A stretch of DNA of 53,550 nt from an uncultured Mycoplasmatota bacterium (lineage in GTDB: Bacteria > Bacillota_I > Bacilli_A > RF39 > UBA660). The stretch is taken from assembly GCA_900552495.1 (NCBI GenBank), contig URZY01000011.1:1-53550 (forward strand), in the 5' to 3' direction. Under the pieces are notes generated by a model. The model saw only the letters and a list, made by a program, of their open reading frames with translations. It had not been told where the DNA came from and made no database searches. This document shows positions 16,198 through 25,459 of this stretch, one piece after another. Numbering within the stretch: position 1 is the first letter of the stretch; each line of letters starts with the position of its first letter. A program made the position numbers and the translations under genes.

Positions 16198-17410
16198 CTT
16201 CTTCACATCCTTCTCCTGCTTTAATGGCACTAAGCCAAGCAAAGCCTAAATTATAACCACCACAGTCGCCATCAACATCAAGTAGTTCTCCAACAACATA
16301 TAAGCCTTTTATAAGGGTTGATTCCATGGTTTGGGGATTTATTTCTGTTAAAGAAAGTCCTCCTGATGCGACCTGAGCATGATTAAAGTCATTTGTTGCA
16401 ATAACCTCGGTAGTGAAATTGGTCAATCTATCCAATAAAATAGTTTTAGCCTGGCTGGTTAAATTACTATAAGATGTTGAATTTGGTATTGAAAGATCGT
16501 TTAAGATAACAGGGATAAGTTTTTGATTAAGGAAACCAGAAAGTTCTCGTTCAAGGGAACGATGAGGCTTATTCATAAAATAGTTATCAAAAAAAGCTTC
16601 AACGTCGTTTTTAATAAAAGGTAGAAAATTTATTTTTACTTTAATATTGGTTGTCTGGTTCAGGGCTTTGGAGACATATCTGCTAATATTAAAGACACAT
16701 ATACCACTTATTCCATAATCCGTTAGTTGAATTTCACCAGCCTCTTCTTTAATTAATTTATTATCAATATATAATGAGACTTTAGCATCAGTTCTTACTC
16801 CACTCCAGTCTTTCAAGTAGTCACCTTTAGTTCTTAGTTGAACTAATGAGGGATGTGGAGGAATTATAGTATGACCAAAGTTTTTTAAGAGATTATAGCC
16901 ATCTCCTGTAGACCCGGTTTTAGGAGCAGCAATAGATCCCATAGCCATAATGACTTTATCTGCTTTAATTACTTCTTGGTCAGAATATATTTTAAAATAG
17001 TTATTAATTTTTTCAATTTTTAAGACCGGAAAGGATGTCTTTATATTTATGCCTAAGCGATGGGCTTCAGTGATTAAGGATTCTTTTATTGTTGAAGCTT
17101 GATTTGAAGATGGATAATAATAACCATTTTTTATTTTAGGATAAATACCAAGTTGATCAAAAAAATTTAAGACCTTAGATTGAGAAACAGGGTTTATTAT
17201 CTCCTTTAAAATGTCTTCATTCGTACTATGATAGTGAACTAAATCTTGGTCTGTATTCCAATAATTGCACCTACCATTGCCAGTTGCAAGAATTTTTTTA
17301 CCACAAATTGGATTTTTTTCTAAGACTGTAACTGTATTATTTTTCCTTTTAGCATGAATGGCAGAAGTTAAGCCAGCAGCCCCACCTCCAATAACTACAA
17401 TATGCTTCAT
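16190..17410 (-). CDS. HI0933/YhiN-type NAD(P)/FAD-dependent oxidoreductase
   Basis: 406 residues. The FAD site IVVIGGGAAGLTSAIHAKR starts at residue 4, followed by the family hallmark GKKILATGNGRCNYWN (37-52). Near the C-terminus VVGELLDVDGDCGGYNLG (370-387) and FAWLSAIKAG complete the FAD fold. The family includes BaiN, linked to bile-acid dehydroxylation in gut clostridia, but the family is wide and the substrate here is unknown. It is first in a two-gene operon with its own TTGTCT-17-TATAAT promoter. ATG follows AGAGGTGATACT. Confidence 0.9.
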   Translation of the reverse strand: MKHIVVIGGGAAGLTSAIHAKRKNNTVTVLEKNPICGKKILATGNGRCNYWNTDQDLVHYHSTNEDILKEIINPVSQSKVLNFFDQLGIYPKIKNGYYYPSSNQASTIKESLITEAHRLGINIKTSFPVLKIEKINNYFKIYSDQEVIKADKVIMAMGSIAAPKTGSTGDGYNLLKNFGHTIIPPHPSLVQLRTKGDYLKDWSGVRTDAKVSLYIDNKLIKEEAGEIQLTDYGISGICVFNISRYVSKALNQTTNIKVKINFLPFIKNDVEAFFDNYFMNKPHRSLERELSGFLNQKLIPVILNDLSIPNSTSYSNLTSQAKTILLDRLTNFTTEVIATNDFNHAQVASGGLSLTEINPQTMESTLIKGLYVVGELLDVDGDCGGYNLGFAWLSAIKAGEGCEEDD

Positions 17411-17480
17411 AGTATCACCTCTATTTTATTATAGCATTACTTTATCCTTTTGGAAAAGTAACACTGTTATTAGCGGCTTT

Positions 17481-17509
17481 ATTATACTATAGTTATTATC
17501 TTTAGACAA
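17481..17509 (-). promoter_or_regulatory. Promoter of the FAD oxidoreductase operon
   Basis: TTGTCT (17504-17509), 17 nt, TATAAT (17481-17486) on the minus strand. It is divergent from the plus-strand promoter at 17535-17563; the two -35 boxes are 25 bp apart. Confidence 0.8.
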
Positions 17510-17534
17510 CAAATTGGCTCAATAGTTTTCTATT

Positions 17535-17563
17535 TTGACTATTTATTTTTTTCATAGTATAAT
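17535..17563 (+). promoter_or_regulatory. Promoter of the E2-like acyltransferase gene
   Basis: TTGACT (17535-17540), 17 nt, TATAAT (17558-17563). The predicted start near 17570 is right at the ribosome binding site (TGAGG, 17571-17575), so the leader would be only about 13 nt. Confidence 0.8.
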
Positions 17564-17582
17564 TTGATAGTGAGGTATTTTT

Positions 17583-18446
17583 ATGAAAAAGAAGAAAAAT
17601 AGAATTCGAGCAAAAGATTTAGATGCCATCCATAAAATAATGCCATATCTAATGCCGAATAGATGTGAGGCTGAAGTTTATTATGTTGAGGAAATCGATG
17701 TTACTGAAGTTCTAAAATATTTAGATAAGATTAATGTGGGTAAGGAAAAGCAAGAAAAAATGACTTTGTTTCACGCTATCATCACAGCAACAGCCCAAAC
17801 TATTTATAATAGACCTTTATTAAATAGGTTTGTCTCTGGGAAGAGATTTTATGATCGTAGTGAAATAAGTTTTAGTTTTGTTGCTAAAAATAAATTGGAA
17901 GACAATGCTGAAGAGAGATTAATTACTTTAACACCAACTGAGGAAATGACTGGACGTGATATTTCAAAAAAAATATTAACGGTTGTTTCAAAAACGCGAA
18001 AAGAAAATTCTAATGATATGAATGATATTTTAAATTTAGTTACTATTTGGCCACGCTTTGTTACAAGTTTAATTATGTGGTGCTTTAGAAAATTAGATTT
18101 TTATGGTTTAGTTCCAGCCGCTGTTAGTGATGGAGATCCTAATTACTCTACTGTATTATTATCAAATTTAGGAAGTGTCAAGGCTAACTGTTGCTATCAC
18201 CATTTGAATAATTATGGGACTAATTCAATTGTTGTAACGGTTGGGGTTATACATGAGGAAGTTCGAGATGGAAAGAAACGACAATTAGTAAATTTAGGTT
18301 TAACGTTAGATGAGAGAATTGCTGATGGAATATACTTTGCTAAATCTGTAAAACTATTAAAGTATATTTTAGAACATCCCGATTTATTAGAAGAAAAGGT
18401 TGCGACAAAAATTACTATTCCAGAAACAAAAGAAACTGCCGATTAG
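17583..18446 (+). CDS. Stand-alone E2-like 2-oxoacid dehydrogenase acyltransferase-fold protein lacking the catalytic His
   Basis: 287 residues, the only plus-strand gene of the window. It has the catalytic-domain fold of 2-oxoacid dehydrogenase E2/chloramphenicol acetyltransferase (MTLFHAIITATAQTIYNRP about 57-75; VLLSNLGSVKANCCYHHL about 190-207) but no lipoyl or subunit-binding domain. In E2 enzymes the active site is HxxxDG near the C-terminus; here it reads DERIADG (about 246-252), with Glu in place of His. The serine/asparagine region is also unusual. It may therefore bind an acyl-CoA or act as a scaffold without the standard reaction. No E1 or E3 gene is nearby. It ends in a terminator that overlaps its stop codon. 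Confidence 0.75.
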   Translation: MKKKKNRIRAKDLDAIHKIMPYLMPNRCEAEVYYVEEIDVTEVLKYLDKINVGKEKQEKMTLFHAIITATAQTIYNRPLLNRFVSGKRFYDRSEISFSFVAKNKLEDNAEERLITLTPTEEMTGRDISKKILTVVSKTRKENSNDMNDILNLVTIWPRFVTSLIMWCFRKLDFYGLVPAAVSDGDPNYSTVLLSNLGSVKANCCYHHLNNYGTNSIVVTVGVIHEEVRDGKKRQLVNLGLTLDERIADGIYFAKSVKLLKYILEHPDLLEEKVATKITIPETKETAD

Positions 18447-18453
18447 GCAGTTT
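18433..18453 (+). terminator. Intrinsic terminator of the E2-like gene
   Basis: AAACTGCC (18433-18440) and GGCAGTTT (18446-18453) around a 5-nt loop that contains the TAG stop, then TTATTTTTT. It may also stop convergent transcripts of the 18469-19182 gene. Confidence 0.85.
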
Positions 18454-18468
18454 TTATTTTTTAAAAAT

Positions 18469-19182
18469 TTAGTTCGTATTTATTACAATATTAATAGTTT
18501 GATCTTGTGATGAGGAGGCAATTCGCGCTGAAACAGCTAGTCTTCGAGCATCATAACTATTTTTTCCATACTCTTTAAAAAATTCATCTTCTGACAATAT
18601 TTTATAGTTAGTATCATTATGTTCCATATAAAAGTCTACTGATTCGGCAACTTCAGTTTCAATTGCTGGAGAAGTTGGATTTTGAAGAGTTGAAGCAATA
18701 GAATCCTTATTACCTAAAACTTGTTCAGACTTTTGTTCGCGAAGAATTGACTGTTTACGTTCTTTGATAAGAATTCGGCGAGCATTATCACAAATCATAG
18801 CATAAGATTTAAAGAAATCTTCTTTGCCCAAAAAACGATATAAGCGAGTATCGCCATTTTTAAAAAATGCTTTTACGGCGGCTTGAACTTCTATTTCTGT
18901 TGCTAATCTTTCTTCTTCTGATAACTTAATCTCTGGTTTTTCTATTGGTTCGTCGAAGTAAGCAGCACCAAATTCTTTAAAGGCAAAACGTTCTGTTTCT
19001 AACATATGAGTTTTTGTAGAAGTAATTATTTCTTTAGCTTCGGTGCAGAGATTTGCATAAGATGTCATAAGTGTATTCTGTCTCAAATTTTGATATTCAA
19101 AACTCTCGTCACTATCACCATAAGTTAAAAATGTTTTTACAGCTGTTTGGACTTCTAATTCAAATAAATACTCTTCTTTCAT
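18469..19182 (-). CDS. Unknown protein with three internal ~45-residue repeats
   Basis: 237 residues, no signal peptide, no membrane segment, no family I recognise. Three diverged repeats are visible: about 8-54 (ELEVQTAVKTFLTYGD), 95-140 (EIEVQAAVKAFFKNGD) and 177-222 (ETEVAESVDFYMEHND). Each has the form E-x-E-V-x-x-x-V, then a G/N-D turn, an F-F/L-x-x-Y segment and an alanine-arginine helix (NARRILI, DARRLAV). This looks like a helical repeat module. A GAGGGG site precedes the start. A promoter TTGTCG-17-TAAAAT lies upstream. Probably cytoplasmic; function unknown. Confidence 0.7.
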   Translation of the reverse strand: MKEEYLFELEVQTAVKTFLTYGDSDESFEYQNLRQNTLMTSYANLCTEAKEIITSTKTHMLETERFAFKEFGAAYFDEPIEKPEIKLSEEERLATEIEVQAAVKAFFKNGDTRLYRFLGKEDFFKSYAMICDNARRILIKERKQSILREQKSEQVLGNKDSIASTLQNPTSPAIETEVAESVDFYMEHNDTNYKILSEDEFFKEYGKNSYDARRLAVSARIASSSQDQTINIVINTN

Positions 19183-19251
19183 AGATATACACCCCTCTAT
19201 TATAGTTCTATTTTATCATGGGTTTTACTTCGCGACAAGGAAAAAGAAATA

Positions 19252-20928
19252 TTACTTTAATATTTCTTCTATTTTTTTATTTAAAAAATCAGCTAATTCT
19301 TTTAGGGAATTTTCATCAAAGGGATTGGCCAAATGATATTTGATACCTATTTCCTTAAAAGAAATTTCACCACCTAATTTGCAAAGATCAATAAATTCTC
19401 TAATCGTTTTTTTAGGATTTTGTAAATAGTTTTTAAAATAAGAAAAGGCATATATAATTGCTAGGGCATAATCTATACCATAGAAAGGATCATCTATGCG
19501 ATTAATATCTTCTTGCCACATAACCCCCTTTTTATAATAATCAAGATTATAGTTATTACTAGGATAGTATTGTTGATATAATTTCTTGTATTCTAGATTT
19601 ATATCTATATTTTCTGCACTATATATTTTTGTTTGAAAGTCATCAATTAAGGACATTTTTATTATTAAGTTTAAAAGATTTGTATAATGGTTAATTAAGA
19701 ATTTCTTAGTATCATTCTTGTATATTTTTTCTATTTTGGTGCTTACTAATAATTCCATTGTAGTAGAGTGGATTTCAGCAATATCAAATGTTGGCCATCT
19801 ATTTTCGTGAAGTATTTTATCTTTGTTAGCAAAAAGTTGAAAAGAATGTCCAAACTCATGAGCAAGCGTTATAAAACTTTTGGGGTCAGCTGCATAACGC
19901 TTAATAAAGATTGGGCACTTAAAATCAGGTAATAAAGTAGTAATACCCCCTCCACTTTTATTTTCCCGATCTTCTAAATCTATTAAATTATTAGTGCGCA
20001 TTTTTATAAAAAGTGTTGAAAAGTCCGGTGATAAGCTTTCTAAGATGTCAGAAAAAACATCTAAAATATCATTTAATTCTAGTGAAGTCTTAGCATTACC
20101 ATCTTTAAATAAAATTGTAGAATTATAATATGATAATTCTCGTTCTCCTAGCCGAATGGCTTGGGCTTTTTTTAATTTTTCGTTAATTGGAACAAAATGC
20201 TTTAAAACTGCTGCTTTAAAGGCTTTTAAATCAGCTTTAGTATAACCTATTCTATTCATCTTAATAAAACTATAATCAAAATAATTATTAAAGTTAGCAG
20301 AAATAGCTATCTTTTTTCGAACATTTAATAATTTGTTAAAAACGGGAACTAGATTGCTATTTAGTTCTGTGAGTACGGCATATCTTTTATCAAAGGCATT
20401 TTTTCTTATGCTTTCATCTTCATCTTGAAGATATTTTGAAAGTTTAATCAGAGACATCAATTCACCTTGGAAATTTATTTTTGGCTTATTAATAATGCTT
20501 CGGTACTCTTGACGGAGCCTTTTTTCCTCAAAAAAAAGTTCTGGTTGATTTGATTGAAGCCTTTTGGTATTATTAGCTATTTGAAAGAAGCGTTCACCGT
20601 ATATATTTAGAAGTTCGTCTTTTTTGGGAAGTGAGGTTAAAATTTCGTACAATTTATAAATTGCATTATTATAGTAACCGTCTAGTTTTCCTATTATTGC
20701 TTCACTTTCTAAGTACTTAGTATTAGTGATATCTTTTAAATAGCCTATATAGCTTATCCAATAAATGGTTAAATAATGATTTCTAAGATTATTTATTTCT
20801 TCAAATATAATAATTTGATTGCTTGCTGAGGCATTAATTAACATCAAAGACTTTGCTTTTATTTTTTCAATAATTTCCTTGATGACTGGTTCTGAAATAT
20901 CATAATTATTTATTTTATCTATTAACAT
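19252..20928 (-). CDS. pepF: M3 family oligoendopeptidase (PepF-type)
   Basis: 558 residues, the usual size for PepF/M3B peptidases. The zinc motif HEFGHSFQLF (about 356-365) has the HExxH ligands and catalytic Glu, and EIHSTTMELL about 25 residues later gives the third ligand Glu. FITLAHEFGH and the preceding PDFKCPIFI are typical. It degrades oligopeptides in the cytoplasm. The start at 20928 follows GAAGGAGAG, and an extended -10 TGTTATAAT (20969-20974) lies about 45 bp upstream, so it is probably a single-gene unit. Confidence 0.92.
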   Translation of the reverse strand: MLIDKINNYDISEPVIKEIIEKIKAKSLMLINASASNQIIIFEEINNLRNHYLTIYWISYIGYLKDITNTKYLESEAIIGKLDGYYNNAIYKLYEILTSLPKKDELLNIYGERFFQIANNTKRLQSNQPELFFEEKRLRQEYRSIINKPKINFQGELMSLIKLSKYLQDEDESIRKNAFDKRYAVLTELNSNLVPVFNKLLNVRKKIAISANFNNYFDYSFIKMNRIGYTKADLKAFKAAVLKHFVPINEKLKKAQAIRLGERELSYYNSTILFKDGNAKTSLELNDILDVFSDILESLSPDFSTLFIKMRTNNLIDLEDRENKSGGGITTLLPDFKCPIFIKRYAADPKSFITLAHEFGHSFQLFANKDKILHENRWPTFDIAEIHSTTMELLVSTKIEKIYKNDTKKFLINHYTNLLNLIIKMSLIDDFQTKIYSAENIDINLEYKKLYQQYYPSNNYNLDYYKKGVMWQEDINRIDDPFYGIDYALAIIYAFSYFKNYLQNPKKTIREFIDLCKLGGEISFKEIGIKYHLANPFDENSLKELADFLNKKIEEILK

Positions 20929-21020
20929 ATAACTCTCCTTCTAGTCGACAATATTGATTACCATCTTTATTATAACAAATATTTTTAATAATAAAAACCA
21001 TAGATAAAAAAAGTATGATT

Positions 21021-22529
21021 TTACTTAATGGTAGTTACATGGGAAGAAAGTTTAATGTTTTTATATAGTTTGTTGTTAATTTTTAATTGGTAGTTATCTT
21101 TTTCTGTTAAAGTTGAGCTAGCAATAAGAAGATTTCTAAAGTTTTTTCTAGAATGGTAAGTCAAGATTACTTCTTCTCCTTTAAGTAAAGTAATAGTCGC
21201 CCCTTCTTGGTATTCTTTATCAAACGATATTGCTAAAACTTTAATATTAGAGGTAGTCCTTAATGAAGATATCAATTCTTCATTACTGAAAATTATAAGA
21301 GTCCCTTTATTAATATTAAAGAAACCTTTATAGTCGGCAAGTGTAGTCTTAGTCTCTAAAGTTGAAAGTGAGGTCGTTCCTCCATAAATATATAGTTTAG
21401 CTTTTTTAGAGATTTCTTGATCTGTCGCTGTTATATTTAAGGTACCATTATTAATAATTATATAATTAGCTTTTAAGCCTTTGACGCTTTTAGGAATATC
21501 AATATTACCGCCATCAATAATTAATTTGTCTTTAGCATTAATAGCATCATCTAACGATAGAAAACTATAAGTACCTTTTGTAATAGCTATGCTTTTATCA
21601 GAATGAAGAGCATCATCTAATGTCTTAATATTCATAAGAGCATTTCTTATTAAAATATTACCGGTGGCTTTTATTCCTTTAGTACTAGGTTGTTCCATGG
21701 AATAGTCAAGTAGAGAATCGTTCTTACTTGTGATATTAAAGGTACCATTTTTGATTAGTAAATCTTTTGATGATTGAATACCGTCTTTAGAAGTAGTTAA
21801 ATTAAAGGTTCCATTATCAATAGCAATAAAGCCTCGACTAGATTTTATTGAATCACCACCAGAATCTATATTGAAAGACCCGCTCTTGATATAGGTAGAA
21901 TCTTTACCGCGTAGACCATCATCAATTGAAGTAATATTATAAGTCCCACTGATTATTTTTAGATTGTTTTTACTAACTATGGCGTCTTCTTTGTTAGCGG
22001 TTATTTCTAGGGTTCCGGTGCCTTGAATTACTAAGTCATCTTCACTATAAATGGTGGCGTTAATATTGCTAGGAAGATCTTGATATATTTTGCCGTCTGA
22101 TAATCGAGAGATGGTTTCGGCAGATAGTTCAATGACTGTGTGGTTGGCATTTTCAATATAAATGGCTGGTCCGGAGTTATTGGAAATATTGATTCCTGAA
22201 AATATTAATTTTACATCACCCAAAGTGTTTACTTTTAAATAATTATCTGTTAGACTACCGGTTAAAATATAAGTTCCTGGCTCTGTTATTTCGTGTTTAT
22301 TTTCAAGTGAGATAGTCGTGATGGGTAGTTCTGACCAAACAATTTTTTCGTCACTATTATTGATCGAAGTAGAAACATTTATCTTGGCAGTAGTTATCTT
22401 AGATGACGCACCAGTTTGATCTTTCTTTGATAAATCAAGAAGGAGAATTATTAATAAAATAAGTGCCATTATTATTACTAGTATGGCTAGAATAGTTTGC
22501 TTTTGATTCAATTTTTCAGTTATTTTCAT
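21021..22529 (-). CDS. Cthe_2159-type carbohydrate-binding beta-helix protein (PF14262-like)
   Basis: 502 residues. One N-terminal membrane segment (about 12-33) and a long right-handed beta-helix made of short repeated strands such as GTFNITS, KDGIQSS and GGDSIKSS (about 150-400). This matches the Cthe_2159 family, whose clostridial member binds acidic polysaccharides. Its start is 2 bp after the stop of the DUF4956 gene, so it is the last gene of the VTC-DUF4956 operon. In many Bacillota these three families occur together, with the carbohydrate-binding member outside the membrane. The role in polyphosphate or polysaccharide handling is inferred. Confidence 0.85.
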   Translation of the reverse strand: MKITEKLNQKQTILAILVIIMALILLIILLLDLSKKDQTGASSKITTAKINVSTSINNSDEKIVWSELPITTISLENKHEITEPGTYILTGSLTDNYLKVNTLGDVKLIFSGINISNNSGPAIYIENANHTVIELSAETISRLSDGKIYQDLPSNINATIYSEDDLVIQGTGTLEITANKEDAIVSKNNLKIISGTYNITSIDDGLRGKDSTYIKSGSFNIDSGGDSIKSSRGFIAIDNGTFNLTTSKDGIQSSKDLLIKNGTFNITSKNDSLLDYSMEQPSTKGIKATGNILIRNALMNIKTLDDALHSDKSIAITKGTYSFLSLDDAINAKDKLIIDGGNIDIPKSVKGLKANYIIINNGTLNITATDQEISKKAKLYIYGGTTSLSTLETKTTLADYKGFFNINKGTLIIFSNEELISSLRTTSNIKVLAISFDKEYQEGATITLLKGEEVILTYHSRKNFRNLLIASSTLTEKDNYQLKINNKLYKNIKLSSHVTTIK

Positions 22530-22531
22530 AA

Positions 22532-23203
22532 TTATATATCAGTTCCTTTTATTTCATGACTTAGCATTACTTTTAAATTTCCATTTCGAATACGAAGGTC
22601 ATCAATAAACTCTTTTTCATTTATGCCTTTATTTAAAATAATTCGATAAGTTAATTCAAAAAGGCTACCCATATTGGTGGTTTTAACATGATCAAGATGA
22701 GTTTCTTTCGTATATTTGGCGAATATTTCATCAAACATGGTAGTGTAATCCATGTTTTCAGGAATGACAATTTTTAATAGTTTCTCTTCTCTATTTAAAG
22801 AAAAAATATCTATTTTACTAAATATTATAATTGCTAGAGAAATAATTAGTGTCATAATTGTTGCAAATAGTACATGGCCCATTCCAGTTGCAAGTCCAAT
22901 AGTCATCGAAAAAATAACACTCAATATTTCTTTAGAGGTTCCCGGAATGCTTCTAAATCTTACTAAACTGAAGGCACCTAAAATAGCTACCGATGTTCCT
23001 AAATTACCATTGACCATAATCATTATTGTTTGAATTAATACAGGTAGTATAGCTAAAGTAATTAGAAAGTCTTTACTATATCTAGTGGTTCTTTTATGGG
23101 TATGAGCTATTATTAGACCTAGTAATAAGGCTACTAAGGTACATATTAAGATTGATGATAGTTCAATGGAACTTGTAGTATTTGAAAATAAGCTTTTTAA
23201 CAT
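22532..23203 (-). CDS. DUF4956 membrane protein
   Basis: 223 residues with four predicted membrane helices (about 18-36, 47-67, 72-90 and 105-128) and a cytoplasmic C-terminal domain. The segment TSVAILGAFSLVRFRSIPGT (70-89) is the DUF4956 signature. The start at 23203 overlaps the VTC stop by 7 nt and has AAGGAGGAAGAATT before it. The family is consistently next to VTC-domain polymerases and may be the membrane partner of that enzyme; the mechanism is unknown. Confidence 0.9.
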   Translation of the reverse strand: MLKSLFSNTTSSIELSSILICTLVALLLGLIIAHTHKRTTRYSKDFLITLAILPVLIQTIMIMVNGNLGTSVAILGAFSLVRFRSIPGTSKEILSVIFSMTIGLATGMGHVLFATIMTLIISLAIIIFSKIDIFSLNREEKLLKIVIPENMDYTTMFDEIFAKYTKETHLDHVKTTNMGSLFELTYRIILNKGINEKEFIDDLRIRNGNLKVMLSHEIKGTDI

Positions 23204-23889
23204 AATTCTTCCTCCTTGTCTTTGATGAATATATCCCCTATTTTGGAAAATGATGTAGTATAGATTTTTAGTTCTGATAAATTACGAACTAGCCATAACG
23301 GCATAGCTCCTAGCGTCTTGATTTCAACAATGTATCTTTTATCTTTAAAGTGTTTCTTACCTTGATCACCATATTCAAGAGTAAGATGATGTTTGCGACT
23401 ACGAAGATTTTCGTCAACAGTAATGCGTAAATGCTCTTCAGCTTTACCAACATAACATTTGCGATCATAGGCAACATAATAGGCTGGCTTTAAATCATAG
23501 TAGTGAAATAAATAATCCAATTCCTTCATGATTTGATTATTACCAGTATATTTTTTAGTCCGTTGGTACTTTTTAAAATCTTTTAACTTCATCTTGATTC
23601 TCCTCTTACCAACTACTTTTTTGTATTTTGATTTAATTTCTAAGAAAACGTCATCTTCTAAGGATGGAATTCCATAACTACGTAAACGTATTTTATGTTT
23701 ATAGACTGGTCTTTCGATAGAATTTAAAAGAATATCACTTCGATTATTATCATAGTAGATATTACAAATAGTTGAAGCAAAATATTTATCTTTCTTTATA
23801 TACTTATTTATTCTTTTAAAGAGTTCTTGATATTCTTCTTCAGTCAAAAGAAACTTTTTTTCAACTCTTTTGAAGATATTTTCGTACAT
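23197..23889 (-). CDS. VTC domain protein (polyphosphate polymerase-like)
   Basis: 230 residues. The tunnel-fold VTC/CYTH domain covers almost the full length: K-x-F-L-L-T (12-17), IYYDNN (43-48), KIRLRSYG (67-74), FLEIKSKYKK (84-93) and R-x-K-x-K; late EIKT/Y-K segments complete the set of basic and acidic residues typical of yeast Vtc4-type polymerases and triphosphate-tunnel enzymes. First gene of the operon with DUF4956 and the Cthe_2159 protein. ATG follows AGGGATG. An extended -10 (TGATATAAT) lies about 45 bp upstream. Confidence 0.88.
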   Translation of the reverse strand: MYENIFKRVEKKFLLTEEEYQELFKRINKYIKKDKYFASTICNIYYDNNRSDILLNSIERPVYKHKIRLRSYGIPSLEDDVFLEIKSKYKKVVGKRRIKMKLKDFKKYQRTKKYTGNNQIMKELDYLFHYYDLKPAYYVAYDRKCYVGKAEEHLRITVDENLRSRKHHLTLEYGDQGKKHFKDKRYIVEIKTLGAMPLWLVRNLSELKIYTTSFSKIGDIFIKDKEEELC

Positions 23890-23932
23890 TTTTTCACATC
23901 CCTATTTTGACTAACATTTCTTTGCATTGTAT

Positions 23933-23938
23933 ATTATA
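23933..23938 (-). promoter_or_regulatory. Extended -10 of the VTC-DUF4956 operon
   Basis: TG-A-TATAAT on the minus strand, about 45 bp before the VTC start; no clear -35. Confidence 0.5.
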
Positions 23939-23997
23939 TCATATTTTAAAAAAATGACTAGTCTTAAGAAGCAGGTTCTTTTAATTTAGAGATAAAA

Positions 23998-24019
23998 AAA
24001 GACTTACAAGTAAGTCTTT
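23998..24019 (-). terminator. Intrinsic terminator of the purine permease gene
   Basis: AAAGACTTAC (23998-24007) and GTAAGTCTTT (24010-24019) form a 10-bp stem; a T tract follows on the minus strand. The right arm overlaps the stop codon. Confidence 0.85.
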
Positions 24020-25379
24020 AACCAAGTGCTTTATAAATAAAATCAATAATAAATAAAGCACTAAAAATATAGATCATTGGAGATATCTCCTTGCCTTTTT
24101 TATTGACAAGATTAACTAAAACATACATGATAAAGCCAAACTGAATACCTGCTGTAATTGAATATGATAGAGGCATCATGATGATTATAAAAAATGCTGG
24201 GATGGCTATTAGTAAGTTATTCCAATCAATTCGTAAAACATTTTGAATCATCGAAAGACCTACGAATATCAGGATTGGAGAAATGGCTGCCATTGGTACA
24301 CAAGCAACGATTGGAGCAAAGAAAATAGATAAGCCAAAGCAACAAGCGGAAGAAACGGCCGTTAAGCCAGTTCTACCACCCGCATCAATACCAACACTAC
24401 TTTCGACATAAGTTGTTAAATTACTTGTTCCAAATAAAGAACCGATTATCGTAGCAGTGGAATCACAAACTAGGGCACGCTCTAAGTTTTTTGGCATATT
24501 ACCATTGTCGTCAATTTTAAAAATACCTGATTTCTTACCAGTTCCAATAAAGGTTCCAATAGTATCAAATAAATCAGAAATTACTAATGTAAAAATAGTC
24601 ATAACTACAGTTACTAAACCGGCTTTTGCAGTAAACAAGCCTGAAAAATCTAATTTTAGAAAGGTTGGTTCTAAAGAAGGTAAAATGGTATTATTAGAAA
24701 AATTTGGTAATTTGGTGACTCCGATAAAGAGACCAATCATGGTTGTTGCAATAATGGAAATTAGATAAGCATTTTTTACTTTTTTAGAAACCAAAATAGC
24801 TGTTATTACTAGACCAATGAGAGCCAAAATAACACTTGCACTATTAAAGGTAGCGAGTTGAGGGACAACATCAGCAGCATTGGCAATACCATTATTTACA
24901 AGCGATACCGAAAACTCAATTATCCCAGAGTTTTTTAAACCAATGTAGGTTATAAATAAGCCAATTCCAACGGTTATTGCATCTTGCATAAAACTAGGAA
25001 TGGCGGTAATAACTTTTTTACGAATATTAGTTACAGTAATTAAAACATTAATTACACCACAAATAAATACCATAGCTAAGGCTTGTTGCCAAGTAAAACC
25101 TAAGGTTCCACATAACGTATAAGTAAAGAGGGCGTTTAAGCCTAGGCCGGCGCCTTGAACATACGGAACATTAGCAAAGAAACCTGTAATTAAAGTTCCA
25201 AGCATGGAAGCTAATATTGTGGCCATATAGACAGAATTATAATCCATTCCTGTTTGGGAGAGAATGGTTGGATTAATAAAAATTATGTAAGACATAGCCA
25301 TAAAGGTTGTAATTCCGGCAAAAATTTCAGTCGAAACTTTTGTATTATTTTCTTTTAATTTAAAGATTTTTTCAAACAT
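24018..25379 (-). CDS. NCS2 family purine permease (AzgA/PbuG type)
   Basis: 453 residues with 12-14 membrane helices. The N-terminus (KVSTEIFAGITTFMAMSYII) and NPTILSQTGMD are typical of the AzgA/PbuG branch that imports hypoxanthine, guanine or adenine. The conserved segment SDLFDTIGTFIG (265-276) is the family motif in the substrate site. Start at 25379 follows GGGGAG. An extended -10 lies 40 bp upstream and no purine riboswitch fits the 80-bp gap. Single-gene unit. The exact purine cannot be told. Confidence 0.9.
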   Translation of the reverse strand: MFEKIFKLKENNTKVSTEIFAGITTFMAMSYIIFINPTILSQTGMDYNSVYMATILASMLGTLITGFFANVPYVQGAGLGLNALFTYTLCGTLGFTWQQALAMVFICGVINVLITVTNIRKKVITAIPSFMQDAITVGIGLFITYIGLKNSGIIEFSVSLVNNGIANAADVVPQLATFNSASVILALIGLVITAILVSKKVKNAYLISIIATTMIGLFIGVTKLPNFSNNTILPSLEPTFLKLDFSGLFTAKAGLVTVVMTIFTLVISDLFDTIGTFIGTGKKSGIFKIDDNGNMPKNLERALVCDSTATIIGSLFGTSNLTTYVESSVGIDAGGRTGLTAVSSACCFGLSIFFAPIVACVPMAAISPILIFVGLSMIQNVLRIDWNNLLIAIPAFFIIIMMPLSYSITAGIQFGFIMYVLVNLVNKKGKEISPMIYIFSALFIIDFIYKALG

Positions 25380-25417
25380 ATGATACTCCCCTTTTTGATT
25401 ACCACTATTATGTTGTT

Positions 25418-25423
25418 ATTATA
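25418..25423 (-). promoter_or_regulatory. Extended -10 of the purine permease gene
   Basis: TG-A-TATAAT on the minus strand, about 40 bp before the start codon; the gap is too short for a purine riboswitch. Confidence 0.55.
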
Positions 25424-25459
25424 TCATAAAACTGACAGAATTGTGAGATTTAAAATTTT

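Noticed and set aside
25380..25459. Purine riboswitch before the permease
   Set aside because: The gap is 80 bp with the -10 inside it; no room for the aptamer and no matching conserved bases.
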